This document shows positions 1-11,205 of a stretch of 64,000 nt of DNA, in pieces (position 1 is the stretch's first letter; each line of letters opens with the position of its first letter). The notes beneath the pieces were generated by a model. The model was given only the letters and a program-made list of their open reading frames with translations, made no database searches and was not told where the DNA came from. This stretch comes from Zelopaecilomyces penicillatus (lineage: Eukaryota; Ascomycota; Sordariomycetes; Hypocreales; Pseudodiploosporaceae). The translations under genes and the position numbers were made by a program. The stretch covers positions 2,232,001 to 2,296,000 of the forward strand of contig VCCP01000004.1 of the NCBI GenBank assembly GCA_005765155.1. The letters run 5' to 3'.

Positions 1-37
1 ACAGCTGCTAACAGAACATTGTTGTTTCTCTCTACAG

Positions 38-644
38 GAGCGGACGGTGTTGTTATGGGCACGAGGGTAAGTAAACACATGCAACAACTCAGCTCACGCA
101 TAATATGAAATCCTCTTTCTGACATTCATCTACACAGTTCACTGTCGCCAACGAGTCCATTTATCCCGATTTCCGGAAGCAGCAGATCATCAACGCCACA
201 GACGGCGGAACTGCGACCCACAAGTATGTTTCACCAATACCCCGATGAAGATATTTTGGTCATACCACTCACAGCGTATTTATCACTAGGTCTCCCTTCA
301 ATGACCAAATTGTCAAGAATGCCCTGTGGGGTCCGTTATACGATGGCCGGGCAATCGTAGGTCCACTTCACGAGAGGTTCCTCGAAGGAGCTTCCTTGCA
401 GGAGTGCCAGCGGAGCCTCACGGAGGATCATTCGCCAGACGAGGCCACACGTATTGTCAACACCTGGGCGTAAGATCCCCCCCGGGTGTAACTGTTGTTG
501 TAGTTGGCACCGCAAATACTGACTTTGTATCGCAGAGGAACTGGTGTTGGACTCGTAACGAAGCAGCAACCAGCGGCTGATATTGTGCGTGAGGTCCGCG
601 AGGAGGCATCAGTAGCTATAAAGAATGCGGCACAGAACTTGTAA
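38..644 (+). CDS. Nitronate monooxygenase-like protein, 3' end only
   Basis: C-terminal part of a flavin-dependent TIM-barrel oxygenase of the nitronate monooxygenase (2-nitropropane dioxygenase) family, which oxidises nitronates to carbonyl compounds using FMN and O2. The window opens inside an intron. I place exons at 38-66, 138-223, 290-469 and 536-644, with stop TAA at 642-644; all junctions are GT-AG and keep one frame. The first exon encodes ADGVVMGTR, the glycine-rich FMN phosphate-binding strand typical of this family, followed by FTVANES and a helical tail ending in IKNAAQNL. The N-terminus and the catalytic histidine region lie upstream of the window, so substrate specificity cannot be judged. 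It converges on the SCP2 gene, with 230 bp between the two stop codons. The family call rests on the GxxGxxMGTRF pattern and the exon order. Confidence 0.82.
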
Positions 645-874
645 TCATTGCTCGATTGCAATGTGTAAAGAGGCCATTGAAGGTGTCTGCAGGTGTGATG
701 ATGAATCGAAAGCTTTGATATAGATATATATGATTGTAATCGGAACTATGACTGATAATTCATCTATGCTAGTTCATGAAGCACTGTTCCAAAATACAAA
801 ACCCAACGGTATGATACAGAAACACACACAACAGCAACAACTCCTTCACGTGCAAGACACCATGTACAGCATGT
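645..874. other. Convergent 3' intergenic space
   Basis: These 230 bp between two convergent stop codons are AT-rich. They presumably hold both 3' UTRs and polyadenylation signals. No ORF or repeat of note. Confidence 0.6.
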
Positions 875-1479
875 TTACAGCTTAGCCTTGGCAGCGCCTT
901 GGGTCTGAGCCTTCTTCAGGATGGGGTCCAGCTTGGTCGCCTTCATGATATCGCCCTTGACCTTGAGCTTTCCGCCCATGAAGAGTCGCTGGGGGTTGGC
1001 ATTGCCGGTAATGAGCTTGCCGAAGTCGTCGTCGGAGAGGGAGAGGGTGACTATTTGACATTTCATGTTCTTAGTAAACGGAACAAAGAATTCGACGGGA
1101 ACTCGCTGAAGCCGGGTTTTGGGGGATCTTCTGGACAAGGTACGAAGGGGGGACGGGGGAAACTTACCAGTAGGCTTGGCACCAGTGCCATTGCCGACCT
1201 TGCCAGTCTCCTTGAGGTCAATGTGCCAGCTCTCCGTCTCGCCGGCCTTGTTCTTCAGGGTAAAGGCAAAGACAGCATTGCCTTCCTTAATGGCGGCCTT
1301 GCGGTCAGCCTCGCTGGCGAGCGCGGCGCTGATGGCATCAAAAGCCGCTGAAGAAGGGAACTTGTCTGTCCGACCGCACAAACATCGTGTCAGTCACAAG
1401 GTCTAGAAAAAAAAGGGGGAATGGAAAAGGAGTCTCGTCGACCCCCGGTTGAGCTCAGCTTACCGTTCTTGAAAGACAT
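875..1479 (-). CDS. SCP2 sterol-carrier domain protein, peroxisomal
   Basis: Stand-alone SCP2 domain (129 residues), a lipid-transfer fold that binds fatty acyl-CoAs and sterols and supports peroxisomal beta-oxidation. Exons on the minus strand are 1479-1464, 1365-1168 and 1050-875. The introns (1366-1463 and 1051-1167) have GTAAGC and GTAAGT donors. The first exon gives only MSFKN plus one base. Seen in the sequence: the SCP2 core with ESWHIDLK, the strand VTLSLSDDDFGKL, and the C-terminal block LFMGGKLKVKGDIMKATKLDPIL. The protein ends in AKL, a variant type-1 peroxisomal targeting tripeptide, and the length matches fungal single-domain SCP2 proteins. The unspliced reading frame runs through intron 2 and would give a false insertion of about 39 residues. 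Upstream lies a CCTCGG element that may link it to fatty-acid regulators. Confidence 0.93.
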
Positions 1480-2767
1480 GATGGAGGAATGGAGAAGTGG
1501 GGAGAAAAGAAGCTGAAAGATGGTATGATTTTTTTTTTTCGGTTTGGGGGAGAAAAGGCGGAGGAGGGAATCTTGAGAGAAAGGAAGGGAGTTTCACGTG
1601 GCACTCTGGGGGGAGGGGGGGGTTAACGGTTATATATGTACTTTTCTCTAGCTAACAAGGGAGAGGAGGGCACGGAGGCGCGGGGGGAATTCCTTTGCCG
1701 ACTTTCTTTTAATCAATGCGACGATGGGTAGGTAGCCTTGGGGCTCGTTTTCTTCTTCTCTTGGCCCAGCTTCATCAGTCGCATGTGATGGGAGCCTCGG
1801 CCACAGAGCCGGACGCGCTGCTGACATCATGTGCGAGTTATTACTAGCCTTTACCCCATATGGAGCATGGAGCGACTGCTTCTCCATTCTATTCCATACC
1901 TTAGGTACCTTGGGTCCCCACAAACCCACCCACTGTAGAACAAGGTCTATAGCGCGTGGGATGCGCTTGGTGCTAATTACAGTGTGTGTGATGCGCTGGA
2001 AGAGGAATAGCAGCACGACGGGAATTTTGTGGACGGCACACACCAGCCAGTCGCATCATGCCGCTGCGAGATGTCAAGAGTCGGGGTATTATTTGAGAAA
2101 TCTGGGGAGGGGTTTCCTATTTTTTATTATTTGGGCAATGCTTTCGAAGAGGGGACCACGCAAAAAAGATGCTATAGCCCCAACTGCTGTTCTCAACAGC
2201 TGGCACAGTAGTAATGTGTTGAATTTGCCCCATGCATACGTATGCTAGCATCTTTCTTTGGCGTTGCTATGCCTCTGTTGAATCATGCAAACTACTAGAT
2301 GCGAAATTACCTACAGCACAGTAGTAACAGGCAAGTTTACTTTACGGCAGGTCCCGTACCATCGGCTATATCTACAGTGTCGGCGTTGCCGTGGCCGCCG
2401 TTAGGGGGCCTGCCATGCAACAGCTGCTCTTTCACGTGAGATCTGCTTCCTTCGTTCGTTGCGTTACAGACACCTGCATATGCAAATCATGTTCATTTTT
2501 GGGGTTTCCATCTCTATAGGGCGCAGCTCCAGTCAAATAAGTAGGAAATGTATGCCTGTGTTTTTGATGATGTTACAGTGAGCGGTGACAGATGCCGCCG
2601 AGTTCATTCCCTTCATCTCTTCGTGTCGTTTCCACATGTTTATAAGACGCCGGCTACTACAGCTATCCAGTGCCGTAGAGTCCTGATGCGCCACTTTAAT
2701 CTATTTTCCTTGGACTGTAGGAAAGAAACAACTGATTTCTGATGAGGTCGGGCTTGGGAGGTAGTAT
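1480..2767. other. Intergenic: SCP2 promoter and LETM1-like 3' flank
   Basis: About 1.3 kb between two minus-strand genes. The part next to 1480 is the SCP2 promoter, with purine-rich tracts, an E-box, a TATA-like element and a CCTCGG motif. The rest is AT-rich and lacks a convincing gene. A 131-codon minus-strand ORF at 1648-2043 has no recognisable domain and I do not accept it. Confidence 0.55.
1595..1800 (-). promoter_or_regulatory. SCP2 promoter elements: CACGTG, TATA-like, CCTCGG
   Basis: Upstream of the SCP2 start (1479) there is a CACGTG E-box at 1595-1600, a TATATATG stretch at 1631-1638 (about 150 bp upstream of the ATG) and CCTCGG at 1795-1800. CCTCGG is the known core bound by the fungal fatty-acid regulators FarA/FarB. 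Its role here is inferred from the match and from the peroxisomal product. Confidence 0.35.
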
Positions 2768-3887
2768 TTAGATGTGCCACTCGGGGACTGCAAAGTCCCG
2801 CTGCTGGGGCCAGTTCTCAGGTCTGCATCATGTGTCAGTCAGTCAAAGCTCGCCCATGTCTAGGAATGCCATATGGGTTGATATACCTCGTCAGGATCAG
2901 AGTCGCCATCCGCCGTCTCCTCTCTGCACTCTCCTCGGCAGCCGTCAAGCGAAGCCAGTCACCTAGCCAGGTCCTCAACTCGGTCTCACTCTTGCCTAGA
3001 ATATTGATGCCACGCTCCGAGCAAGCAATACGCAGCTCATCCAACTCAAGCTCCGATGGGCCACCGTCCTGAATTAGTTTTTGGTTGTCGCCCTCCAAGT
3101 ATGCCATTCGCAATTGTCCCTTGATCTGCCACAGCCCAGGAGGGCTGAAGCCCACACGATCCCAAATCGAACCCGAGATATCCAGAGTCTTCATGGCGTG
3201 CGATTGCGCTACTGAGGCATTGACGCCAGGGCTAAGAACACCCTGGGGATGTTTGTTTTCCAGCTCCTCAAATGCAGTATTGCGACGCTGCTCGGCTTTC
3301 TCCAACGACCTGAAGATTTGCTTGGGGATCCTGCAGGTATAGGGCACCACGCCGCCAACAAATACCACGACGAGGGCCGTGAATTCACCCAAGACGGTCA
3401 ACATGACACCAAAAATGGGAAGTCGAACGAGGTCATGCCGGGTACGCCACATGAGAACCCATTCCGCTCGTGAAAAGGTGCGAGGGAGAACAGATGGCTT
3501 GAATATAGAGGGACGATCCTCCTTGGGCGTCTTCTTGAACGTCTCATTTACGAGCTTGCGATTCGTGTTGATGGCCTTGAGACCATCTCTGAAAAACTTG
3601 ACATAGCCCTTGCCTAGCAAAAAGTAGTATTTGATGCTCGATTGGTCGGGGCTGCGCTCTGGCAGATCCAAAATCGGTGGCCGCGTTGACGCAGGAGGGT
3701 TCACGAGCGTGCTCTTCGATACCTGCTGTTTGCTGGTGCTGCTTTCGTCATGGATAAACCGCGTCTGTCGCATGGCAAAGACGGCCCGGGAGCCATTCGC
3801 ATGGAGGCCCAGGTACTGCGGGTTGGAAACCCATATCCCTCTGCTGGGAGCGCAGAAGCGCCGCGGAATCTGGTTGCTCATGGCCAC
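2768..3887 (-). CDS. LETM1-like mitochondrial inner-membrane protein
   Basis: Predicted 351-residue mitochondrial protein with a LETM1-type ribosome-binding/transmembrane module. The family anchors mitochondrial ribosomes to the inner membrane and affects K+/H+ (or Ca2+/H+) exchange and Oxa1-type insertion. Exon 1 is 3887-2887 and exon 2 is 2822-2768, joined across a 64-nt intron with a GTATAT donor. Splicing replaces an unspliced tail with one ending in FAVPEWHI. Seen: an Arg-rich, Ser-rich N-terminus (about residues 1-45) typical of a presequence; the approach helix RTFSRAEWVLMWRTRHDLVRL; one hydrophobic segment at about 155-183; then a soluble part with the LETM1-like tail (SELELDELRIACSERGIN, LRTWLGDWLRL). 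It is shorter than Mdm38/LETM1 (often over 500 residues) and lacks the long C-terminal coiled coil, so it is probably a second LETM1-like paralogue. Confidence 0.85.
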
Positions 3888-5332
3888 GAATTCCCAGTTG
3901 TTGGCAAAAACGTGTCAGGAGAACGGGCAAAGGATGGACCTTTCGTCCAAAAGTCTCCGAGGCCGAGGAATGGAAGACGTTAGTGGTTTTGTGGTATTGA
4001 TGGCACTAAATAGTTACGTAGGAGGTACCTACACCAGTGTGCTAAACCAAGCCTGAATCATTAGTCAGACCAAGCCAGCCGTAACGGCAGGCAAGGCAGG
4101 TAAGGCAGGTCAACAAATGTGCCCTGTAATTCCAACACATCACACTGTATTCTGCCCCTCCCAACATTCAAACCATCCTGAAGGTCCACAGAGGAGTACC
4201 AGACAGCTTTTAGCAGATGGCGGCAACTTACTGTGTCTTCTAGCTTAGGTCTTAGTAAGAGTAACCTAGCCTTCAACTACCTACATAATAATCTTGCAAA
4301 CCTCCAAGCTGTGCCAACCTGACGTGATTTCGAGGCTACCAAAGCCACAAGGCTAAGGAGTTTGGCGGGGCGTTGGGTTTCTGGGTGAGTTTACAAAACT
4401 ATCTAACAAGAACTTTGACACTGGTGTACGAAGTAGTAGAGCACATTCCGTTCACGTTCTCAGGGTTATTAATCATTAAATATCCTCACAATCAAGTTTG
4501 AGCTAATTGACAGTCGCATTCAATTATTCTCGCCTCTGGTTCAGCATCATCTAAATGCGCAATCAATTGTCACATCGTTGTCAACAAACTACGAGGAACG
4601 TGTAATTTGCTCTTTGAAGCGCCAGCCAAGTCCAACTACATAGTATACGGATAAAATGCCACTTACTTCACCTCAGTCTAAGGCTGTAGGCGAGTAAAAT
4701 ATCCATCGTTGATTCAGGTGAATAGACTACTAAAAACTGGCAGTATAATCTCATGTTTCAATTTGTACAGATTGATACCTTTCTTATAGCCGCTGAATCG
4801 TTCCTTGGGCTCTTCCAGTTGGTGTCGCTTGGTAGTGATATTGATGGATCAACACTCCTGGTATATAGGCATTGAAGGCGCAAATGGTGCGCTGCGCCTA
4901 ACGTCCTTTGCTAAGCAGCATATGGCCTTATCAATTTCGTATATAGGTAATTCTATCTTGAGCCGACTGGCTTTTTTGACCCACAGTACACTCGTTGAAC
5001 CTCACCAGCCGGACATTGTCTTTGTGCAAACAAAGAGCGTAAAACTTTGGTGTGTCCGCCAAGCCGTGTATGGCTTCTAGAAGCACTGGTTTCAAAAGCG
5101 GCATCGGGTTTCCGTTAGCTCGGATGGCGTCACCGCTTGCCATGTGGACTGGCACTGTTTGGTGACTAATCGCAGACAAGTGGGTAACAATGTTTGATGA
5201 GAATAAGTAAATGTTTGTTCGCAATTGACTTCAGACCGAGATACAGCATAATTGAGGGGATTGAAGCGTCTGGGGAGGTGCATTTACCTTGACTCGTGGA
5301 TGCCAGAGTTGAGACGTAAACTAGGAGCTACC
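3888..5332. other. Divergent intergenic region, LETM1-like and fRMsr genes
   Basis: A 1.45-kb shared upstream region between divergently transcribed genes. It contains a short GGCAG-type direct repeat around 4085-4111 and several AGGTACCT-like palindromes near 4022. The stretch 4300-5200 is AT-rich. ORFs on both strands at 4805-5283 carry no recognisable domain, and I see no supported gene. Confidence 0.5.
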
Positions 5333-6158
5333 ATGGTTCGTGCCCAGTCCCGTTCTCAAGCTCTCTCCGAGCCTGAGCGACTCACCGTATCCGGGCTTAG
5401 GTTCACGCCGATGCATCCAACTTCGCCGAAGGCGTTACCAAGGATGATGCCTATGAACAGGTCTTATGGCAAGCCGAGGGGCTTTTCATGGGTCAACGTA
5501 ACTGGGTTCGTAATTTATTTTGTCATCTTTGTAGGCAATCGGGGCTGACGCGCAGACACCCACCTCCCTTGATTGTATAGGTCTGGTAAGTGCTGGATTA
5601 CAACCTTGGATATATCTACCCTCTTAGCAGGATCGGTGAAATTGATGAAAGGAACAACAGCAACCTAGCAAACGCGGCATCATTGTTATGGCATGCATAC
5701 AAGTCTCTGCCAGGTCCAAGCAATGAGACTAATTGGGCAGGCAAGTATTAGAACTGACTGGTTTCTGTAGACTTTAATAGATACTAATAAGCCTATTTTT
5801 AGGGTTTTACGTGCTTGATCGGTCGTCATCTCGGGATCAATTGATACTGGGACCTTTTCAGGGGAAAGTTGCCTGCCAAACGATCGCGTTTGGAAGGGGC
5901 GTGTGCGGAACCGCTGCGGCGACTGCAACGACACAGCTGGTCCAGGATGTGGACCTATTCCCTGGGCACATAGCCTGCGATGGAGACAGCAAAAGTGAGA
6001 TTGTTGTGCCCATCCTATCCGGAGATGGTGGGGCCGGGACGCAGAAAGTCGTCGCAATCATTGATGTTGATTGCGCGGCTCTGAACGGATTTGACGAGGT
6101 GGACAAAAAGTATTTGGAACGTCTTGCGGCGCTCATCTCCAAGAGCTGTGATTGGTAG
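5333..6158 (+). CDS. Free methionine-(R)-sulfoxide reductase (GAF domain)
   Basis: A 182-residue fRMsr, which reduces free L-methionine-(R)-sulfoxide at the expense of thioredoxin; cytosolic. Five exons fit: 5333-5335 (ATG alone), 5401-5505, 5581-5585 (GTCTG), 5661-5740 and 5803-6158. Joined, they give MVHADASNF, GQRNW-VC-NLANAASLLWH and TNWAGFYVLD, the expected continuous GAF-domain N-terminus, with total length divisible by three. The three family cysteines are at 89 (KVACQ), 99 (RGVCG) and 123 (HIACDG). Their spacing of 10 and 24 is that of the yeast enzyme, in which the outer two form the catalytic pair. Two introns use a rare GTTCGT donor and intron 4 is GC-AG (CAG|GCAAGT, branch TACTAAT). 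The start follows from intron 1 beginning directly after ATG. No other joining I tried keeps the frame. Confidence 0.9.
5581..5585 (+). other. 5-nt microexon (GTCTG) of the fRMsr gene
   Basis: Flanked by ...TTGTATAG at the 5' side and GTAAGTGC at the 3' side. It supplies Val and the first two bases of Cys, completing NW-VC-NLANAA. Omitting it shifts the frame or hits a stop. Inferred from frame logic and family conservation, without transcript evidence. Confidence 0.8.
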
Positions 6159-7920
6159 GATCACCCGAAGATGTAAATGCAAGCATATTCCTCGTACGTA
6201 GTAAGTTCAATGCCATAATAGTAGTTATCCTTGCCCTTGAACGATCAAGATGATTGATGTCTCGTCTCGATCGTCGATCAGCGCAAATGCCGTTTGAAAT
6301 GGGATCGTTTCCCTTCTTCCCCTTTTTGCCCCATGTCCAAGAAACATGGGGTACTAAATCAGGGCAAGACACGGAACGAAACATGCTTCCCGAAACATGG
6401 GTGGCCGGAGGGTCAAATCTGCCTCTAGTTTGAAGGTGGCTGTGTCCTGTTTTTTTTTCAGGTCCTGAGTAGGTAGTATCTCTTGCTTGGCAACCTTGCA
6501 TGTACCATTGACTCCGAATACTGGACGGAGTGTTACCAATAGGCTGTTCCGTAATGAATAATCGACCTAATTACTGATGTTGTGCAGGTAGAAATGGGCA
6601 ATGGTCTTTTGAGGAAATAATCAGGCGAGAAAGAAATCGTCGTCGCTGACGCCTCCTGTCATCCCACGAAAGCCAACCAACTCCCATCCTAGTCCCTGAT
6701 TCGATCGGATTCAATGTTCCATTTTTACCTCGTAAATCTGGGATCGTCATACCCTGCTCGTTTGGGTGGGTGGTCGGGCGACGTCAGCCCGAGGCTTGGC
6801 GCCCGGAAACAGCAGAATCGCTGCGACTGTCAAGGGCCGCCCTGTTTTTGTGCTCAATGATTGCAATTAGTTTCTCAATACGTTGTGCTGAGCACGAATA
6901 ACGCCAAACTGTTGCTTTCACAGAAACAGTTACACACAAGGGAAGCATAGCCAGACCAAGGGAGAAGAGGAGTTGGTATCTGAAGGGCTGGCACAAGGGA
7001 ACCTAGGGTCCTCTGAATGCATTGTTCTCAGATGTCAACACGACGTGTAGGTAGGTGTAGGGCGACTGACTCTTGACTGACGTCGGTTTGTTTACTGGCC
7101 TTGGTTGATGGAAGGGCAGAGCGCCAAGTCTGCCTTGTGGTGTTGACTGGCCTCTTGAGCTGCTGATTGGCGCATACCCTTGCAGGTTGCAAAAGTTGAC
7201 GACTGCCAGGGGTGGGGATGGGATGTGAAACCTATCTCCTTGGGATCCGAGCTAACGGGTGGTGCCTGGGCGACCAAAGGGCGGGGCACTGCCAAACGCG
7301 TTGTGAATGCTGTAATCGCCTGTAAAAGGCCTTGTAAGCCCTGTGGCACCCAGCAACCGCGTCTGTCAGCGCGCCAGCCCCTTCGTTTCCCCCCACCCAC
7401 TTTAACCACTAGGGCAGACCAGCCACCCACTGCGGCGTGAGGGCTCCATAATTACGCCACTACTGGTGGCACGGCCTTGCTTCCGGGGATTCCCAACCAC
7501 ACTGAACCACAACATCGCAGCACTGGCGACTGCTGCAACTCCTGGGAGCGTGCAGGTAGTGCGACGGCTAGCGAATGGCAGCCAGCCGATGCAGATGCAA
7601 AACACTGCCGAGCCTGCCAGGCCATTTCTGCTTCTTCTTCCTCTTTATGTCCTACTTCATTCTCGATCTCCCGTAGACGACTTCTTTCGCTCCTGTCGTC
7701 CTCGGTCCTTTCGTTTCTCTCCAATACCCATCTTGCGGCGTCTCTCATTACATTTGGAGAGCTATAATCTTTGAGACGAAGCCTTCTTTTGGTGGCGTTC
7801 CACTCACCCACACCCAACAGTTGCTCGGCACACCAACCAATGCCGAAGTAAACAAACAATTGGCATTTGCACTTGCACTTCACGCCCTCGCAACACTGCC
7901 ATCAGGCCGTAACAACAATC
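6159..7920. other. Intergenic, 5' region of the C2 cytokinesis gene
   Basis: A 1.76-kb stretch between two plus-strand genes. The 7,600-7,760 part is pyrimidine-rich (TTCTTCTTCCTC and similar), as often seen at fungal core promoters and 5' UTRs, and precedes the ATG at 7921. ORFs on both strands between 6,784 and 7,883 overlap each other and have no recognisable domain. No RNA gene seen. Confidence 0.5.
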
Positions 7921-10732
7921 ATGGCCACCGTTCCAAAGCCATTTACCCTCCATGGCGCCCATACAGCAGGCATTTTTGCCGACATGTCCGTCGACGGACC
8001 CGAGATCGGGACGCTTGTTGCCATCGTCGACCGGGCCAAGAACTTGCCGAACCGCAAGACGATAGGAAAGCAGGATCCGTATTGTGCTGCTAGGCTTGGA
8101 AAGGAGGCAAAGAAAACAACAACGGATATTCGAGGCGGACAGACTCCTAAATGGTGAGTTCCTACCGGTACATCCGACTTGGCTCAGCGACACTTGTATT
8201 GACTGCTTTGGGTTGCTTTGTAGGGACCAGGAACTCCGATTTACTGTGCACGATTCAGCCGACTACTACCAGCTTAAAATGTCCATCTTTACTGATGATA
8301 AAAGAACAGACCTCATCGGCGAGGCTTGGATTGACCTGAAGGGCATCATTGTTCCTGGAGGCGGCCAGAATGACATGTGGCAGACGTTGTCGTGCAGGGG
8401 CAAGTATGCCGGAGAGATTAGAGTCGAGATTACCTTCTACGACTCTCGACCCAAACCTGACAAGCCAACTGCGAAAGCCAAGCAAATAACAGCTCCGGTG
8501 GAGCAGGAGACGTCGCCTTCGAAGCAACGGAATGCTATGAAGAGACGTCCATTGCCATCCGATCCAGTTACTGGCGAAGCCCCGGCACTCCCGCCAGTCG
8601 CTGCTCCTCCAGCAGACCATCACCAAACACCTCCTCGAGGCCATGCCAAACAACCCTCACATTCAGGATATCTGCCAAATCAGTCACCCTTGCAAGCGGT
8701 TGAATATAGCACCCCTCCTGCCTCAAGAGGCAGACAGCTCCACACAGATCACTACTCTCCATCACATCAATCGGTTGGACATCATACTCCCACCCGCGTC
8801 GAAGGACCTCGACAGCCAAATCGGCCAACAAGGGACGTGTATGAGACACCGCCAAGGCATATTGAGGAGAGAGACTACACTCAGAAAATTCCCATATCGC
8901 CTTATGATCAGCCAGATACTCGAGGGCATTACTCCACTGTTTCTGATCCCTACGATATGTCCCCTCGAGATGATGCCAGACACCTTCCTGCTCTGGCAGA
9001 CGACCGACCCCCTCCTCCACCTGCACACCGACCAAGACACAACAGTGGAGGACCGGATATTTTGCATAGAAATAGTTTCGACACGTCACCACTAAAATCG
9101 ACGCCTCCTGCGTCCATGAGATATGATGTCTTGAAGAATGAGGCGCACCGACACACCGCGCCGTCATACCCTGGTCGTCCGACTTTTCGAGGCTACGACT
9201 CGGCCCCTCTAGCCGCGCTCACTGCAGCTCCACACAATAGTATGGTGCATGAGTCCTCTGGTCAGAGACATCATTCATATGATGCATATGATCCTCATCA
9301 TCGTTCCATGCAGCCAACCGTGGAGGATGTTCCCGAATCTCCACCAGGATCCATAGGCAATGGGTACAAACGCCGCAGTGCTAGAATGTCTCACCACGAG
9401 GACCACAGCTACGGACATGGGGGAAGCGGTTTAAGCCGGTCCCCCGGCGCCTCGCCAGGCTATCTGAGCCATTCGCCAGTGCATACACAGGACCCTTATC
9501 GAGAACAGTCCGCATACCCCGTGTCAGTTTCACCATTATCATCCAGGGAATTCACTGACAGCCCTGGCGAATTATCCTACCATTCGCATAGTAGCCAGAG
9601 CCAACGTCCCAGCCAGCGTAGTGACCTCGAAGCGACACATATCCAAAGTTCGCCGAGCTATGGGCTTCCCACCCTTCCCCCATCCTTGACCCCTGGTGTG
9701 GACCCCAACTTGACCCAGGATAACTCGAATCGAATGTATGATGAGCGTCGTCATGAGAGCAGATATAGTAGTCAGGCTTTGGTTACACAGACTCGAGATC
9801 GCCAAAGGAGCGAGCCCCTGCCCACCTATCACACGGGACCAAGCACATCTCCACAACCATACAATACCCAGCCCTACGAAAGGAGGTCTCGGGTGTCTTA
9901 CTCTGGGGCACCAGAACCTCAGCGATTGACGTATCGAAATGTATCTCCGAACCCTCCGCCAAACCCTGAGCATACTATCCGCCGCAAATCGGTCAGCCCA
10001 GCCCCGCCACTCAGTGAGAGCAGAAGACTGTCAGATATTCCTTATGGGCCTGACTCCTATGATGCCCTCAACCCAAGCCGGTCGGCTTCTCGCGACGGCA
10101 CACCTGGAATGGAGTTGATGGATCCACATGCGAAGATTGTTACCTATGACGGCCGAGAAATTGATCCTTCGGACCACTTGCCTGTTGAATCATGGGCACC
10201 AGAACCAGAAGCGAAGCAGAGGCAGGCAGCCATAGAATCTAGGTCAAGACCAGCCCTAGCCGGAGCCCAGCCAATGCCCCCAAGCAGTAGGCGGGCACCC
10301 AGGACTAGCAGGGTACAGCCTGTTACTTCAGGTGCCCTTCAACTTTATGGACATCCAGAAGATACTCGAACACCTCCTGTGAACAGTGGTCAACGAGGCC
10401 GTCTCCAAAAGAAACAGCCCCGGGCCTCTATTGGACATTCTCCATCAGCTTCGACCCCACTAGCGCAAATCTCCCCAGACAACTTCCAGGACAGGCAGGG
10501 TCCATATACCCCCACTCGAGGGGCAGCGCGTGGGAGCAACTGGGAATACCCCAATGAGAACAATGTTCCTCCACACTACGGGGGTGGCCATGGACCACCA
10601 ATCCCCGCCAAAGTGCCACTTCCCCTCATGAGCGGTGCAAACGGAGGCGCCGGAGATCAATTGGCGTTGATGGAGGAAATGCAGAGAATTGATATTGGAA
10701 CGGGCAGGTCGAGGCGGAGGGGGGGTTATTAA
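7921..10732 (+). CDS. C2-domain cytokinesis protein, Inn1/Fic1-like
   Basis: A 913-residue protein with an N-terminal C2 domain (about 25-160: GTLVAIVDRAKNLPNRKT, KQDPYCAARLG, then LIGEAWIDLKGII and GKYAGEIRVEITFYDSRPK) and a long disordered Pro/Ser/His/Tyr-rich tail. This is the architecture of yeast Inn1 and fission-yeast Fic1, which link the contractile ring to membrane ingression and septum synthesis through PxxP motifs bound by SH3 domains of F-BAR proteins. Proline-rich candidates are visible (PPPPPAHRPR, PPALPPVAAPP). Exons are 7921-8153 and 8224-10732, with a 70-nt intron splitting a Trp codon. I chose the ATG at 7921 (AATCATGGCC) over an in-frame ATG at 7867 because of its better context and because family proteins begin just before the C2 fold. 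The tail is much longer than in yeasts. Confidence 0.85.
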
Positions 10733-11205
10733 ACCAACTTGGAACATATGAAACTCGGAACATAGGAAAATGACTATCATGTACGATACAACTGGCTGGC
10801 CGGATAGGAAATGGCGTTTTTGGGTTGCTATATTGGGAGATTCGATACATGTTGAAAGGGTTCCATGATACGATAACTGCATACTGGAGTTGCTGAACAT
10901 TGAAAGTTAATTATTACGTTTATATCTAATGTGCAGACTACGTGACTGTTTATTCTTCAGATATCTCCTACGTAAGACCATCAGAAGTCAAAAGTCCGGG
11001 ATGAAAGGACTTACTCCTATGGTGAGGTTGTACTGCACTAGTCTTAAAGCGGAACATGCCCCACCGCCCCGCGGCGCCAATTCCGCATTTTCCTGCCACC
11101 CAGATCTTATCTCAGGTGTGCAAGAAAAAAAAAATCCACCACATCTTAGCTGCACAGCGCAGAAGCAGCAACACACGCGGAAGAGCAACACAACAAGCAT
11201 TGACC
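10733..11205. other. Intergenic, short promoter of the UTP15 gene
   Basis: 473 bp between co-oriented genes, holding the 3' end of the C2 gene and the UTP15 promoter and leader. There is an in-frame upstream ATG at 11056, but the sequence up to the MAAQ start is low-complexity and unlike the family. Confidence 0.5.

Noticed and set aside
1648..2043. 131-codon minus-strand ORF between SCP2 and LETM1-like genes
   Set aside because: No domain, amino-acid composition like random DNA, overlaps a plus-strand ORF of similar size.
4805..5283. Possible relic of a retroelement (ORFs on both strands, one with a vaguely copia-like VRQAVYGF string)
   Set aside because: Too short, no second motif such as the YVDD catalytic box, no terminal repeats. 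The similarity is at chance level.
8568..9167. 199-codon antisense ORF inside the C2 gene
   Set aside because: Shadow of the real Pro/Ser/His-rich coding strand; no protein-like features.
11056..11205. N-terminal extension of Utp15 from an upstream in-frame ATG
   Set aside because: Low-complexity sequence unlike the family, and the internal ATG at 11206 has the better context and the expected N-terminus.
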